Of a DNA stretch of 64,000 nt, positions 34,980-47,283 are shown one piece after another (positions within the stretch are counted from its first letter, which is position 1; every line of letters begins with the position of its first letter). Source of the stretch: Owenia fusiformis. Its lineage: Eukaryota > Annelida > Polychaeta > Sabellida > Oweniidae. Under the pieces are notes generated by a model, which did not search any database, had not been told where the DNA came from, and saw nothing but the letters and a program-made list of their open reading frames with translations. The stretch spans positions 16,311,375-16,375,374 of the forward strand of contig CAIIXF020000005.1 in the NCBI GenBank assembly GCA_903813345.2, written 5' to 3'. The position numbers were made by a program, and so were the translations under genes.

Positions 34980-35257
34980 AGGTTTTAAAAGTAAAGACTA
35001 AATATTGATTATTATGGGTAAAATCATCTTAGAATTATAAATCATACAGAAAATTTAATTCATGTTGTTTATCCGTTTGGGACAACTGGTTTTTTAGCTC
35101 AGAATAGGATATAACTAACAATTTGAACCCATTTTATTTGGCGTGTCATATATTCAGTTCTTTAAATTTACAGAATGACGTCACTTCCTTGCTGATCAAA
35201 AACAAGGAAAATATTTTGAAACTTGTAGTTTTCATGTAATATTGTGCCTCCTGTAGG
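34980..35257. promoter_or_regulatory. Bidirectional promoter between MMS19 and UBTD
   Basis: The two start codons are only 278 bp apart and face away from each other, so the promoters must share this interval. A perfect CRE (TGACGTCA, 35176-35183) runs directly into CTTCC, giving an ETS-CRE composite GGAAGTGACGTCA on the minus strand. This combination is common in TATA-less housekeeping promoters. No convincing TATA box is placed for either gene. Transcription start sites cannot be set from sequence alone. Confidence 0.75.
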
Positions 35258-37773
35258 ATGGGAGGTTGTATAGGGTCCAACAGGAATAACTCTGGGGGTC
35301 ATCGTGACAGTTCAGATGGTGCAGCACAAGGTAACTAATTTGAATTGAAAAACAGAAAATGGTTACATCCTCATCCTGCTGAACCTCATTTTTTTACAAT
35401 TTCTGTGGTGAAATCTTGTCAGTTTTGAATTTAAATTCTGATTTTGAATTCAGTGTCATTTGAATTATCAACAAGTACTGTCAAATACATCTATCTCATA
35501 TGATTATATGGGAAATAAATGTAGCAGGGGATGTAAAAGTTAAATCTTACAGAGTGTTATCCCGTGCCAGGACTATAGTCCTTGTCTCAATCTTTTGCCT
35601 GTACGATAACAACATGGTAGAATTTTCTACGCCTCTTACACTTAAGATACAACAATAAATTTATCACCTAAAATGCTGATAACCACTTATTTTGTGCGTT
35701 AAATTTTTCATTTTTATGATACCCCAATAAAGGTCATAGGAATTCTTAATTCAACAAGTTAACCTGTCTCTGGGCCTTATTTCTTATCGTTTAACTTCTG
35801 TGAATATTCTGTCAACTACGCGTAAAATTAAATGGTAGCGCAATTTTGGCAAGCGCTTGTAATTAATTCATGTATCTGTGATGTTACTCCTTGAATAATG
35901 AAATCCAAGCAAACATACATACCTCAATAATAAGAACACACCATCCCATGGAATCGTTTGATGGTAGATATTTTCACATTATTGGCAAGTATATGTTGCA
36001 CATTATCGAGGAAAATTGATTTCAATTGATCGAGAATTTGCTTTTCATGAATGCATAGCAAGGAAGTTAAACCCAATAAGGGCTCTAGGAAAATTCAGAT
36101 TAACAAAGAAATATGTATATTGGGTTTAACTTGTTGAACTAAGGGATTCTGGGAAACCAGGAAGTAAACAACAATGGCGGGACATTGTCATTCATGTACT
36201 CAATTGAATCAATTACTGACTATTATATTGCGGGTAAGTAAGTGTGGTCATATTTTTCATTGAAAATAGGAATTCTGAAGCAGTTTAACCAGGTCTTGAT
36301 GTATTAGTTCACTTTCATGGGCTCTCGTAAGTTTAAGTTCAGTTGTTCCGATTCAGATTATCTTGTCCAAAACATTTTTTGGTTATGAGTTTCACAACCA
36401 GACTGAGCCCTACAGGGGACTTGCATTAATTCCCAGGTTGAATCCAAGATCTGATATTACCTTTTAAAGGTTTGTGAATGGAAAGAGTTTAGATTTTAGA
36501 TTTCATTGACATTTTACATTGAATTTTAAACGTTTTAATATGAACAACCAAGTTTAGAAACTGGTATTGGGTGTTAAAATTTTTGGAATGGTTTGGAATG
36601 ATTTCCTGTAAACAACAATAAATAGTATGTTGTTCTATTCTCATACTCATTATTGCCATGTTTTATACATAAATTAAAATCTGCTGTTCCAGTATCAATA
36701 GGCAGAAATCAGCCTTTAAAGCCAGAAAAGCCAAAATGGAAAAGTGATATTCCCCTCACAGAAGGACAATTGAGAAGTAAACGGGATGAATTTTGGGATA
36801 CATCTCCAGCCTTTGAAGGACGAAAAGAGATCTGGGATGCTTTGAAAGCTGCTGCATATGCCCTGGAAACTGGGGACCACACGCTTGCTCAAGCTATAGT
36901 AGATGGAGCGAACATTGCATTGCCAAATGGTATGTAGAAAAATTAAAATCTTTTGGGGTCAGTAGACTCAGGACATCTTTACGTAGTTCACCAATACTTT
37001 ATATAGGTACCTATTACACAGCAGCGTAAAATTGCTTCACTACGAAGAATTTTGACAAAAAACTTCATAACAAAGGATTTTGTGCATTTAATAAAACCTC
37101 AAAAATCCTTAGTTACAAAGTTTTTTAAATGTTTTGCAATTAAGTGATAAAACCAACTTTTGAATTGTGAAATGCTTGGACAACATTAGCATATAGTCTG
37201 GTGGAATGATGCTATATTTGAACTCTTGGTGGCAGAGGAGTATGTTGCTATGTCTTTGTAATTCTTTATAGATTATTTAGTAATATTTACTTTAAAAAAT
37301 TTGCAGGTTTGGCACTGCAATCTTTTTGATAACTATCATAGTTGTTATTGTTAAAACCTTACCATAAAATCATTTGTTTTTCAGGCAACCTTATGGACTG
37401 TTATGATGAGTTAGGGAATAGATATCAGCTGCCAGTATATGTACTTAGTTCCCCCACCAACCTTATTGATGATAAATCAGAATCCGATAGCCTCGGAGAC
37501 TTGGACAATACATCTCCTGGGGTGGAAATTCCACTAAAATTCCGTCTTTCTACAGGAAAGGATATTAAACTGATAACAAGGTCGACAGAGACAGTTTTCC
37601 GTGTTAAGAAACGGATTATGGAACAAGAGGGCATAGACTCATCCAGACAAAGATGGTTCTTCTCAGGACGGTTATTAAGTGACAAAATGAGAATCGAAGA
37701 TGCAAAAATCCCGAAAGGATTTGTTGTACAGGTTATAATATCGCCTGAGAATCCAATAGCAGCGGATAGTTGA
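35258..37773 (+). CDS. UBTD1/2: UBTD1/UBTD2 orthologue, ubiquitin domain-containing protein (complete, 3 exons)
   Basis: Exons 35258-35330, 36693-36929 and 37385-37773 sum to 699 nt: 232 aa plus stop, against 227 and 234 aa in human UBTD1 and UBTD2. Residues 1-7, MGGCIGS, fit N-myristoylation at Gly2 with palmitoylation at Cys4. Then comes the UBTD/DC-UbP N-terminal domain ([51 protein letters not shown]) and a C-terminal ubiquitin-like fold (about 155-228) with [11 protein letters not shown] and [10 protein letters not shown]. Both introns interrupt a Gly or Val codon after its first base. In vertebrates UBTD proteins bind UBE2D E2 enzymes and influence ubiquitination and senescence signalling. 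A non-conjugated membrane-associated adaptor is the likely role. The gene is head-to-head with MMS19. Confidence 0.97.
35736..36152. mobile_element. About 0.4 kb inverted-repeat element in UBTD intron 1
   Basis: AATTCTTAATTCAACAAGTT at the left (about 35741-35760) is mirrored by AACTTGTTGAACTAAGGGATTC at the right, with a second inner match of GGGCCTTATT to AATAAGGGCTC. It is non-coding. The rest of the 1.36 kb intron shows nothing recognisable. Confidence 0.65.
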
Positions 37774-38080
37774 AACAAAGTGTGCAGTATAGAAAATTAT
37801 CATTTATAATTAATATAATACGAAATAAGTTTATTTTATTGTGATAACTTTTATAAACATTTATAAAAGGGGCTCAAAAATCAGAATGTCCCTGAACTAG
37901 TATGGACTAGTTTCAAATGTTGCTCGCAAAAATGGGCTCAGTTGTAAGTCATTAAATTTTTATTTTGGGGGAAAATTTGTACAATATTATTGAATATTAC
38001 TCTTTAGACACAGTAAGATTGTGATAGAAATGCCAATTATATATTGTATATCCTGTATATATATAATAACCATTATAATA

Positions 38081-39351
38081 CAGTAAAACCTGTCTAATCC
38101 GAACACCCATGGGACCAGCCAAAAGCGTTCAAATTGGCAGGTGTTCAAACTTCGAGGATTTTGTTGGTCGGGGGGGGGGGAGGGATTTTCATCGTTCAGT
38201 GCACTATATTGAACACTTAATACTAAGTCAGAAAACAATACATGTTGTTGATGAGTTAATTCTACAATAGGCCTATAGCCTATATGCTATGTCTTATTTA
38301 TATTTTGAACAATTTCATCATTTTAGTAAAAATAACTCTTACATTTTGGCAAAAACTTTGTAATACACTGTAAAAGTATATGATAGTCTCGTACGAAATC
38401 TTATGCTTATCAAATGGCTTATCCCATATTATGGTTATATAGCACTGCTTTACTTTTGCTTGAAAAAGTCCTTCATTGTTGTTTGTTTCTTGGCACTTTT
38501 AGCATTAGCAATATTTGAGTAGTTATCCTCTTCAAGTAAAAATAACTTTTCATGAGTGTTCATTCGAGATGATGTATAATCCTTCAAAATATCAAGGGCA
38601 TTCAGGATGTCAGATGTATGCGAATATTACGAAGTTGGATTTTTTCTCCTTCTCGTGATATAATCGTGTCTGCAAATGGCGTCTGTGTTGTCTTTGTGAT
38701 TATAAAAAATTTACTGATTGAATCTTAGCTATCATAACAGACCCATGGGATATAAAACAGTTAAGATCTGTTCATAATCCAAATCAAAAACATCCAGTTA
38801 ATGTACAATAAGGATAAACCAATTATCTCCCAGACTCTCACCTTTCTCTTAATCCAAATCAAAAACATCCAGGTACTTTTCAATAATGATAAATCAATTA
38901 TCTTCTTGATTCACACCTTTCTCTTAATCCAAAAATAAAACATTCAGTTCTTTTCTAATAGGATAAACCAATTAACTCCTGTATTCACACCTTTCCAAAA
39001 CATCCTGTTGTTTTCCACAAATTAGGGATGTCACTGAGACTAAATAAGTTAATTAGGACAATTGGTTCTTTGATTGCATTTGTATATATGTAAAGATAAA
39101 TAACAACTATAACATTGACTCAATATGTGGCTTTAATTGAAATGTCCAGACTTTGATTTCTGATAAAAATGTTCAGATTAGACAGGTCACTTTTTCAAAT
39201 CTGGTTGTTCACTGTTCAAATTAGGAGGTGTTCAGATTTCAAGGTTTTTTTAACATGGGAGTCAATGGGAGGAAAAAATGGGACCGAAAAAAAGTGTTCA
39301 AATTGGAAGGTGTTCGGATTAGCCAGGTGTTCAGATATACAGGTTTTACTG
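38081..39351. mobile_element. 1.27 kb element with CAGTAAAACC ends and TA flanks
   Basis: CAGTAAAACCTGTCTAATCC at the left and a matching GGTTTTACTG at the right are both flanked by TA. Subterminal GAACACC/GGTGTTC words recur inward from both ends. The middle contains unrelated tandem repeats and no transposase ORF, so this is either a non-autonomous element or two ends around captured sequence. Confidence 0.75.
38776..39010. repeat. About 75-85 bp imperfect tandem repeat, three units
   Basis: TAATCCAAATCAAAAACATCC recurs near 38776 and 38851 and, modified, near 38936. Each is followed by a run of the type AATAAGGATAAACCAATTA and a TTCACACCTTTC phrase. Confidence 0.75.
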
Positions 39352-39775
39352 TATAGTGTATTTTAGAGATGTTCTCTTAAAGCATATATCCAGGAATACA
39401 GAATTGCAAATTTCCCACAGTTCTTTTCACATGAAGGACATTTGAAAAAATTATGTTTCATCTTGTCAAAAATCTGCACCCTGCCAAAAGTGTGAGATAT
39501 CGAAACATTTTTACCAAAAAAGGTAAATTCAGGATGTGTCACCCAGTTGAGAAAAATCCTGGGGAGATCATTGGATACTTAAAAAATAATGACTCAAAAT
39601 TTTAAAATCTATCATTTTTGCCTGGAGATGTACTATTCTGGTGTATAGTATTATAATATTGTATCATATCCATAAGAAACACACTGTGGTATACTCTGTA
39701 TAATAAACCACCCTTTGACACTAATATAAAATTAGACCCTCGATTTCCACTTTTTACAAATCTCAAACACCACTA

Positions 39776-39952
39776 CAGTAAAACCTCTATATAGTGAACA
39801 CTTGTGGAGTCAGAAAAAGGTGTTCAATGTAGGTAAGTATTCATTATAGAGATTTGATTTTATACAAGAGGCCATGTAAAATGTTTCATCAAGTGATGTT
39901 CACTAAACACAGGTGTTCAATAGAGAGATGTTCACTAAGACAGGTTTTACTG
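39776..39952. mobile_element. 177-bp CAGTAAAACC-family MITE with TA flanks
   Basis: CAGTAAAACCTCTATATAGT at the left and GACAGGTTTTACTG at the right are both flanked by TA. Internal GGTGTTCA words are shared with its longer relative 400 bp upstream. Confidence 0.9.
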
Positions 39953-41873
39953 TAAATCAGACTTAATGATCAAGACATGTTAACATGTGTATGCACTATG
40001 TATGCATAATAGCTGATTTTTGTAAATAAGTCTATGTGTAATACATGTATATGTAAGTTATTATCATGGGTTTATCATATGTACAGTGTTTGTCATAATT
40101 AACAGGGTTGATTTTTGTTAAAAGATTTTTAATATGTATCTGCAATAAGATGAATGATAGCAGCTAAGCAATAGTATCTAGGAGGTGTATATTGAAGATT
40201 GAGGATCAAATTAAATGGCCAGTTATGTAAGTCCTTCTTGTATACATTTATCTATTGATGCAAATGGATTTGAGAGTTATTAAGATGTAGTGTAAGTATT
40301 AATTTTCAGAAGTCGAATGCCAATTTTGTTGTAAATTATCGGTTTTTGTGGTAATATACACAGAACGGGACTTTTAATAAATACTATAGAATGTATAAGT
40401 AGACTGAATGAGAGAAACAAAATTCCAATTTGGGATAGCTGAATGTGAAAAAGAGAAAACAAGTAAATTGGAAACCAGCAATTTGCATAAGAAGAGAGAG
40501 ATGTTTTAAGTTCAAATGTTCAATGAATTCACAGAAAATTCATGTTGCACTCAGAATGTAGTATTTATGTATGTCATTATCTGGTCAGTGTAATGTTTGC
40601 ATTTATCATTGTTGTTGCAATGCACAAAATCTGCAAGGAACTGCATCAAAAGTATTTATGATAGACAAGATTATTTCAATGAACGATCACCTATTAGCCA
40701 GGACTGGATGAATAAAGGAGAAAATCATACTTAAATAAAACAAGATTTCACTTTCAGTTCAGGAGAGAGTGTTACAACAGTTTCATATGGTGTGAGTTTT
40801 AGTTATCATCCCAATTGTTTTTGGAAAGTCATTGGCTTATATATAGTCATAGAAACATAATACTTGTATAAATAATGAATATTGTCACGTTCATGTATGT
40901 GTAAATGTAACTAATAGAGCTTTTGGTAGATTATCTGATTCCTTGAATAAGGCCTCTACAAGTTAAATGTCTGTTTAGCAGGAATAATTTGAAAAAATAT
41001 AAACGGTTGTTTTTCTTTTGCCCTTATACCGTGGGAAGTTTTAGGATAACCCAATAGGCAGACACTTTATTTGTAAAGGCCTGAATATAAATTTCAATTA
41101 TCTAATTGGTCCACAGATGGAAATTCATTATCATTATGTTATACCAAAAGATATGGTTGACTTAATAGATTATCAGTTGCCCAGTACACTTTCGGTATTT
41201 TTTCCCATTCTTATGTTCATTGAGAAATATGGCATCTCAAATTAATTTTTGAAAATCTCAAATAAAAGCATGATTTCTAGTTCTGTTATACTTAGGATTA
41301 AATTAGTTGACGGATTAACCCCCCCCCCCCCCAATGTGACTGGTGTATATCATAATCATATACATTCATGTTAATTAATGTAATTATTCTGATAATATTG
41401 TATTTAAAGATTGATAGTACAGTAAAACTGGCATATACTAATGTCTCTTTGAATCCAGTCTTAGTTTGACTTTGTTATTCCACAGGCTGGGGGCATGTGA
41501 AACATTTTGAATTATGAACGTGGAATTGTGAATGTCTGACTGTTCACTTTAGCCAGTTCAATTGTTTTCTCCCAATTTTGCCATGTAGATAGAGGTATAT
41601 AGCTGTACTGGGCTTTCAACCGATGCAATATACGACAATGGTAATGTTGTAACACTGATGGGGGGTCTATATAGTGTAGTGTAAGGACCCATACTGTAAT
41701 GTAAATCCATGTAGACCCCAAACACCCATAACATGGGTCTGTTTCTTAAAGATATCATATTAGTAACATCAATAGTAGATGCATTTGAGAAACAGATCTT
41801 GGTTGTAAACATACTGTATAACAACAATTGAATGGGAATATTAAAAATTCCTATGATGAAAATCTGTGATCTC

Positions 41874-42066
41874 CAGTAAAACCTGTTTAATCAGAATGCC
41901 ACTGGGACCAGCCAAAAGTATTTAGATTGACAGATGTTCCACATTTCAAAGATCTTTTAACATGGAAGTCTATGGCAGATTTACAAAAATGTGACCGAAA
42001 AAAAGTTCATATCAAATTGGGAGTTGTTTAGATTTAGAGAGGTGTTTGGATATACAGGTTTTACTG
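41874..42066. mobile_element. 193-bp CAGTAAAACC-family MITE
   Basis: CAGTAAAACCTGTTTAATCA at the left and ACAGGTTTTACTG at the right, with GGGACCAGCCAAAAG inside as in the 38 kb copy. The TA flanks are no longer intact. Confidence 0.88.
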
Positions 42067-42618
42067 TGGTCATTTTAACTTACTATTTAATTTACAGAAT
42101 TTGAGAATTTTGCAATTTTCAAAATATTTGGCAATTTTAAGATTTAAAATTTACCTAAAATTAAAGAATTAAAGTGGCGATGTGCCCAAAGTCCTTTATT
42201 TTTTCACATTTGCCAAATTGAAGCAGTTGCAAATTATAAGCACGGCAATATACAAAAATATGATGTATTTTGATTGAACATGTTGTTTGAATGTGTTGTT
42301 CTACTAGTATAGTGTTTTCTGTTAAGGATAGGAATAAATTATTTCTGTTTGGGTTGAGTTCTGCAATAAATGCAATGTTGTAATGTTAAAACATTGAATG
42401 TTTTGACATCCTTGAATAAGAGTGAATGTTGCAACATTGTGTGTGAAACAATGGATTACTTAATAAAGTTACTGTTAATAAGTCAATATAGATGTGATCG
42501 TAGTCAATAAAAATTTATATACAAAATATGTGTTATGTTTTAATCTATCTGATGAGAGTACATGTAGTTAGTTTTTTGGGTGATTTTTCACCTGAACTTA
42601 CTTCAAGTGGATATAATA

Positions 42619-43679
42619 CAGGGTGTCCGGAAAGTAAAGATACAAATGCTCTTATTTTAAGAGATTTGGGTCTTTTGAAATGAAACTGCTACAGATTGTA
42701 GAGGAAGATTATCACAATATATCTACCAACTTTCATCACATATAGTCTTAACGTGTTCAGGTTATGGTTGTTATGGTTACGGCTGTGAGGGGTATGCGGA
42801 GCAGTTCCAGAACATCACTAAAATATCAAAAATTGCTAAAATACAGCCATCTGAAACAGTGTTTATTGTCGTATTTTCTTTCAATGTTTTGCTAATTTTT
42901 GTTTGCTGTTTGTATTATTACTGCTGTAGTTTTTTCTTTTATATAATGATGTCATTGTTACATATCAGAACTATTTTATGTCACTAACCAGTATAATCAA
43001 AGAAATATCATACAAGTGTTTAGAAAAAACAGCCTCTGGATTGGTTGGAAAGTCAATATTGCATCTCCATAATACACCCTTTCTCAAAGCGAAGAAAACA
43101 ATTCTTACAATGGATTGTCTTGACATTAAACCTTTCTATACAATGCCCCATATTCATCTGATAGAGCCTTTTTTTACTTCTACCTATTGACCATCTGAAA
43201 GCAATATTTGTAGGAAGTTGAACATACAAAATGAGTCTCAGCTGAAAGTCAATGCAATACACAATTTGAGAGACGGACAGCAGTGATTTTGTCAAGTCTT
43301 TGAATCAGCGGTCGAGCACCAATAATGTTTAGATAATGGGGAAAATATTGAATATTCAATGAAGAGATCAAATAATGTTACGGTACTAATCCTTATGCTG
43401 TTGTAGTACATAATTTGATGTAATATAGGAATAGATGGTAGAATGCCAAGATGCTATGAGCAGGAAAGAGATTTGTGAAACACATTTGTGACGTTGCTCC
43501 ATATACCCTCGACTCCCGTTACCATAAGGACCATAACTTTTTCATTTTAAAACTAAAAGTCATGGCCGTTTCAGGATATATTGCTATAATGTCATTCTAT
43601 ATTCTGGAGCAATTTCATCTCATAAGATGTAAATCTCTTAAAATGAGAGCATTTGTATCTTTACTTTCCGGACACCCTG
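42619..43679. mobile_element. 1061-bp element with CAGGGTGTCCGG ends, long inverted arms and TA flanks
   Basis: CAGGGTGTCCGGAAAGTAAA and the next about 30 bp are mirrored almost perfectly at the right end. A weaker match continues to about 180 bp per arm (GGTTATGG...GTATGCGGAG against CTCCATATACC...CCATAA). TA lies on both sides. The central ORF (42978-43190) has no family resemblance. It is a large non-autonomous TA-inserting element. Confidence 0.92.
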
Positions 43680-43698
43680 TACAGGCCTTCTAGAATTC

Positions 43699-43957
43699 CT
43701 TTAACGTGATCATCAGTTCCAACCTCGCAAACCATGGTTCTCACAACGCGAATATTGATTCTTCAAGAGTTCCCACATTACGAACCACACAGTTTTGTAG
43801 TTCACGATGTTGGAACTCCATTCGCAAGTGGAGAAATATGTTCGGAGAGAGGAATTAGTGGTTCGTGACTAAAGAATCAATATTCGCATTGTGAGAACTG
43901 TGGTTCAAGTGGAAAGAACTTAGTTCGCCTGATCAGAACTGATGATCAAGTTAGTGA
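43699..43957. repeat. About 260-bp inverted-repeat element
   Basis: GTGATCATCAGTTCCAACCT, GGTTCTCACAACGCGAATAT and TTGATTCTT are mirrored by AAGAATCAATATTCGCATTG, TGAGAACTGTGGTTC and CAGAACTGATGATCAAG. It starts 20 bp after the preceding 1.06 kb element. It is non-coding. Confidence 0.85.
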
Positions 43958-44057
43958 AAAATCTAGGATAGACAAATTCAAATTCTTTTTAATGTTTTTT
44001 CAGTGAATAGCAATACCAGATGCATGTAGTTCAAAATGACCAATTTTTCACTTTTTA

Positions 44058-44180
44058 TTGTCACCATCTTAAGTGGTGACATATTGTTATGGCCTCCATT
44101 TTTGTGACTGCAGTCGGCGTCTGGTATTCAGTGTGTGTAACAAATGGCAGGTGGTGACATTTTGCATGTCAATGCTTTGC
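44058..44180. mobile_element. GGTGGTGACAT-family MITE, copy E (inverted orientation)
   Basis: It reads TTGTCACCATCTTAAGTGGTGACATATTG, with the TTATGGCCTCCATTTTTGTG block next, and ends ACAAATGGCAGGTGGTGACATTTTGCATG then TCAATGC. This is the reverse complement of the other copies, so the family is inserted in both orientations. Confidence 0.8.
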
Positions 44181-44870
44181 TCTATGTGGAATCTACTACA
44201 CAATGGTGGAATGAGATTTTGAAAGAACTTGGAGATTTTTATAAAAGCAGTCCCTTTCCTAATGTTTTAAAATTCAAAATTGCACCATGCATTAGGATAG
44301 ACATCCAAAAAATGCAAAAAATAAGAATCAGGACTGATGGTGTGAATAGAACTGGTATGGAACTCCCCAAAAAATCAACAAAACAATTCGTTCCTTGGTT
44401 ATAATAATAATTATTACAAATTGTATTACACTTCCATTAAATACAACTCTATAAGCATTTTTAACACATATGATATAACGTTCATTGATATAATGTACTG
44501 CATATGTATAAATGATATGCCAGATTTAATCGTATTTTGTCTTTTCATGTACATCAATCGTCAAATAGTCCCCAGGTTAATTCCAAGATATGTAAGCTAC
44601 ATATTTTAAAACACCATTTTAAATCATAACTTAATTTTTTGAATAACATGCATTTCATTGAGCTTAATTGTTAAATTGTCTTGCCCCACCATTATAACTG
44701 GTGGCTCTATGCAAAATACATACATATACTTTTTATCCATAATGAACATTTACAAGTGTTGATATGAATGTGTATGGTTGGTGACATAAAGAAATGTCAA
44801 TTGTTTAAAGCTTTACAATACACATCCTTGCAGAACTCGCTTGTAAGCTCCTACAATCATGGGCATTATA

Positions 44871-44966
44871 TCAGATGCCAATGGTTCAATGCTATCAGAT
44901 GCCAGTGGTACAATGCTATCAGATGCCAATGGTACAATGCTATCAGATGCCAATGGTACAATGAGG
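44871..44966. repeat. 24-bp tandem repeat, four units
   Basis: TCAGATGCCAATGGTACAAT-type units start at 44871, 44895, 44919 and 44943. Because 24 is a multiple of three, a short plus-strand frame reads an RCQWYNAI repeat, but there is no sign of a real gene around it. Confidence 0.9.
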
Positions 44967-45255
44967 GATCTGAGGAGTGTTGTGCAAGAGATAAAGATCT
45001 AATTTAGGAAGATTTGCTACACTGTTTTAAGAGAACTTGTTTGTGAACATGTAGAATTATGGTCCTTTGGAGATAATTTCTCCTCTTCGTAATATTTAAT
45101 TTGGTACTGGTATAAAGAAAATACATGTTGTTGTAATTAGGTCCTTGGAAAAAAAACAATTAAGAGGAGAACAGTAATCCCTGGGGTCCCATAATGGGGT
45201 CATAATATTAATATTACAAGATCATTGCAAGTTCTCTTCAAATTATGTAACTAAA

Positions 45256-45417
45256 GCCTCAGTCACATTTGCTCTACGGCGGTAGTACTGTATCTTCACA
45301 AAATCAATATAGAAAATCTATATGCTTATCCCTATATTTTACGATGCATATTTCTGTAGATTTTGGGAAGCTATGTCCGCCATATGTGTTTTCCGTAGAT
45401 CAAATGTGACCAAGGCA
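45256..45417. mobile_element. 162-bp MITE with GCCTCAGTCACATTTG ends
   Basis: GCCTCAGTCACATTTGCTCTACGG at the left is mirrored by CCGTAGATCAAATGTGACCAAGGC at the right. The centre is AT-rich. No clear target-site duplication is visible. Confidence 0.75.
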
Positions 45418-46369
45418 TTAACCTCCCTACTATTTGACTGTACACTTAGGACTGTGCGTATACATACAGTATATGGTTTTTAATTTCAAGTGTCAGGTAC
45501 TGAAATGATGGTACAGACTTATGAACATGAACTCAACTTATGAACTCGCTCACAGACACATTGTAGTCATATAACTGACCTAAACAAAATATGCCAAGAT
45601 TAAATATCGTCCAATAGTTTGGGCAAAGTCAATTCAGTTCTTCAACTACTGTACAGAAAAATAGATTGAATGAAGGAATGAGTTACCATGGTGATTCTCT
45701 CGAGTTACCATGGTAATTCACACAACAGATATTGAATAATTACAACTATAGAGAAAATAATAACTTTAATCTTATACAACTAAAATAAAACTTCATGTCA
45801 TGTATAGTCCCTAAAATCACCATTAAACAAAACTCTACCAGAACCTTTATCATTTTCGTTGCAGACACAGCTTCATATAATGTGCACTATACACCACATA
45901 TAATACAGGTCTACATAATTTAGATGTCCCATCAGGCAAAAGTCAAGCATTGCATAGATAATGTGCTATTTATCACGATACAATTGTGAAACAACCGTGA
46001 CTTTCTTGCCTCTGCAGATTAACTCCCCAAGGATTACTGAATGGTTTATTGGTATAACTTTAGTACACTATTGTCAAATTAAAGTTAAAAATCATGTGAA
46101 GAAATATGAGTGCCAAAAAGTGTGTTAAGCAAGTGATTTCTTGATTTCAAGTGAATTTCCCTTTGTAGTCCAGGATCCCTCAGAATAACAGAATTAAAAC
46201 TCTGCAGAGAGGAAGAAGATATGTGCTGTCTGAATCTGCTTGGAGAATGGACTGAGTGATACATCTTTGTTACAATTATGAAAAATGTTCCCTATGCATC
46301 AGGGGTCAGTTTTCCAAAACATTACAAAGTTACAGATCCACAAAATTAATTGTTCTTTATCAGATTTAT

Positions 46370-46445
46370 AAAACAAGGCAATAACATGACAAATTGACAC
46401 CACCTGCAAGTGGTTACAAAAGAGAAACAATTGTTACACACAGCT
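46370..46445. mobile_element. GGTGGTGACAT-family MITE, copy F (left end only)
   Basis: AAACAAGGCAATAACATGAC followed by AAATTGACACCACCTGCAAG matches the left end of the family. The right end is not found. Confidence 0.55.
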
Positions 46446-47216
46446 GTAAATGCTGATTTGAGATGCCGGTCACAAAACTATGAGGCGATAAAACTATATA
46501 ATTCCTTTAGCAGTGACAAAAATGGACTTGCAGATCTGTAATTTTACAATCAATTTTCGGCAAATGTGACCCCTGTTTGCAGACAACGGACCGCACAAAA
46601 TGTCAGCTTGCACTTATTTATTTCAAATAATGCCTTCATGCTTGATAATCTCCAGCTATCTTTTCACATTTTGTCTTACCTCTATGTAACTATATTGACA
46701 AATTATCTCTGATAACAAACCAAATTCTCTATAAACCAAAATATACATATAAGTATTATAAGCCATTATATTATTGTTGGTTGATGGGCTCCTGTGTTTA
46801 TTGTCATCAAAACAATTACCCTTAAAGTTTAGACCAGATAATACATGCATCAGAAATAACTTCAAAGACACCCAAGTGAAAACAGATTACAGAGGTCAAC
46901 TGGACACCAAAATGGTATCTTGAATTTTGAATAATACATTTATATTTCTAGTATTCATGATAGTAAATACAGAGTCTAGTAGGCAATGCAAAAGTCCAAA
47001 GCAAATATCTTTAAGAATTCTGATTTACATGAAAGAGCATGAATGGAGATGTATTTGTGTATATGAGTGTACTGTCGCTATCCCAAACTATTCATACAAC
47101 CAACATATATTTTATTGACAACAAATATATCTTTTAAGCTGTAAAATTCTACACATTATAGTATCATTCTTGTTATTACCCCATGGCCATCTTGTACTTA
47201 AATATACAGGGTGTCC

Positions 47217-47283
47217 ATAGAGTCTCTTTCCACTGTACACAGACTTTGTTTTGTAATTGTAAAGGGGCTTTATGAACACCCTG
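47217..47283. mobile_element. 67-bp TA-flanked mini-element with CAGGGTGTCC ends
   Basis: CAGGGTGTCCATAGAG at the left and GAACACCCTG at the right, with TA on both sides (47215-47216, 47284-47285). A related half-element begins with CAGGGTGCCTC at 47329 and shares the following ACACAGACTTTGT phrase and TAATTGTAAAG. Confidence 0.8.

Noticed and set aside
37425-37778. Minus-strand ORF of 117 codons
   Set aside because: It is the antisense shadow of UBTD exon 3.
44768-45007. ORF with RCQWYNAI repeats
   Set aside because: It is produced by a 24-bp tandem repeat in a gene-free interval with no splice sites, start context or family match.
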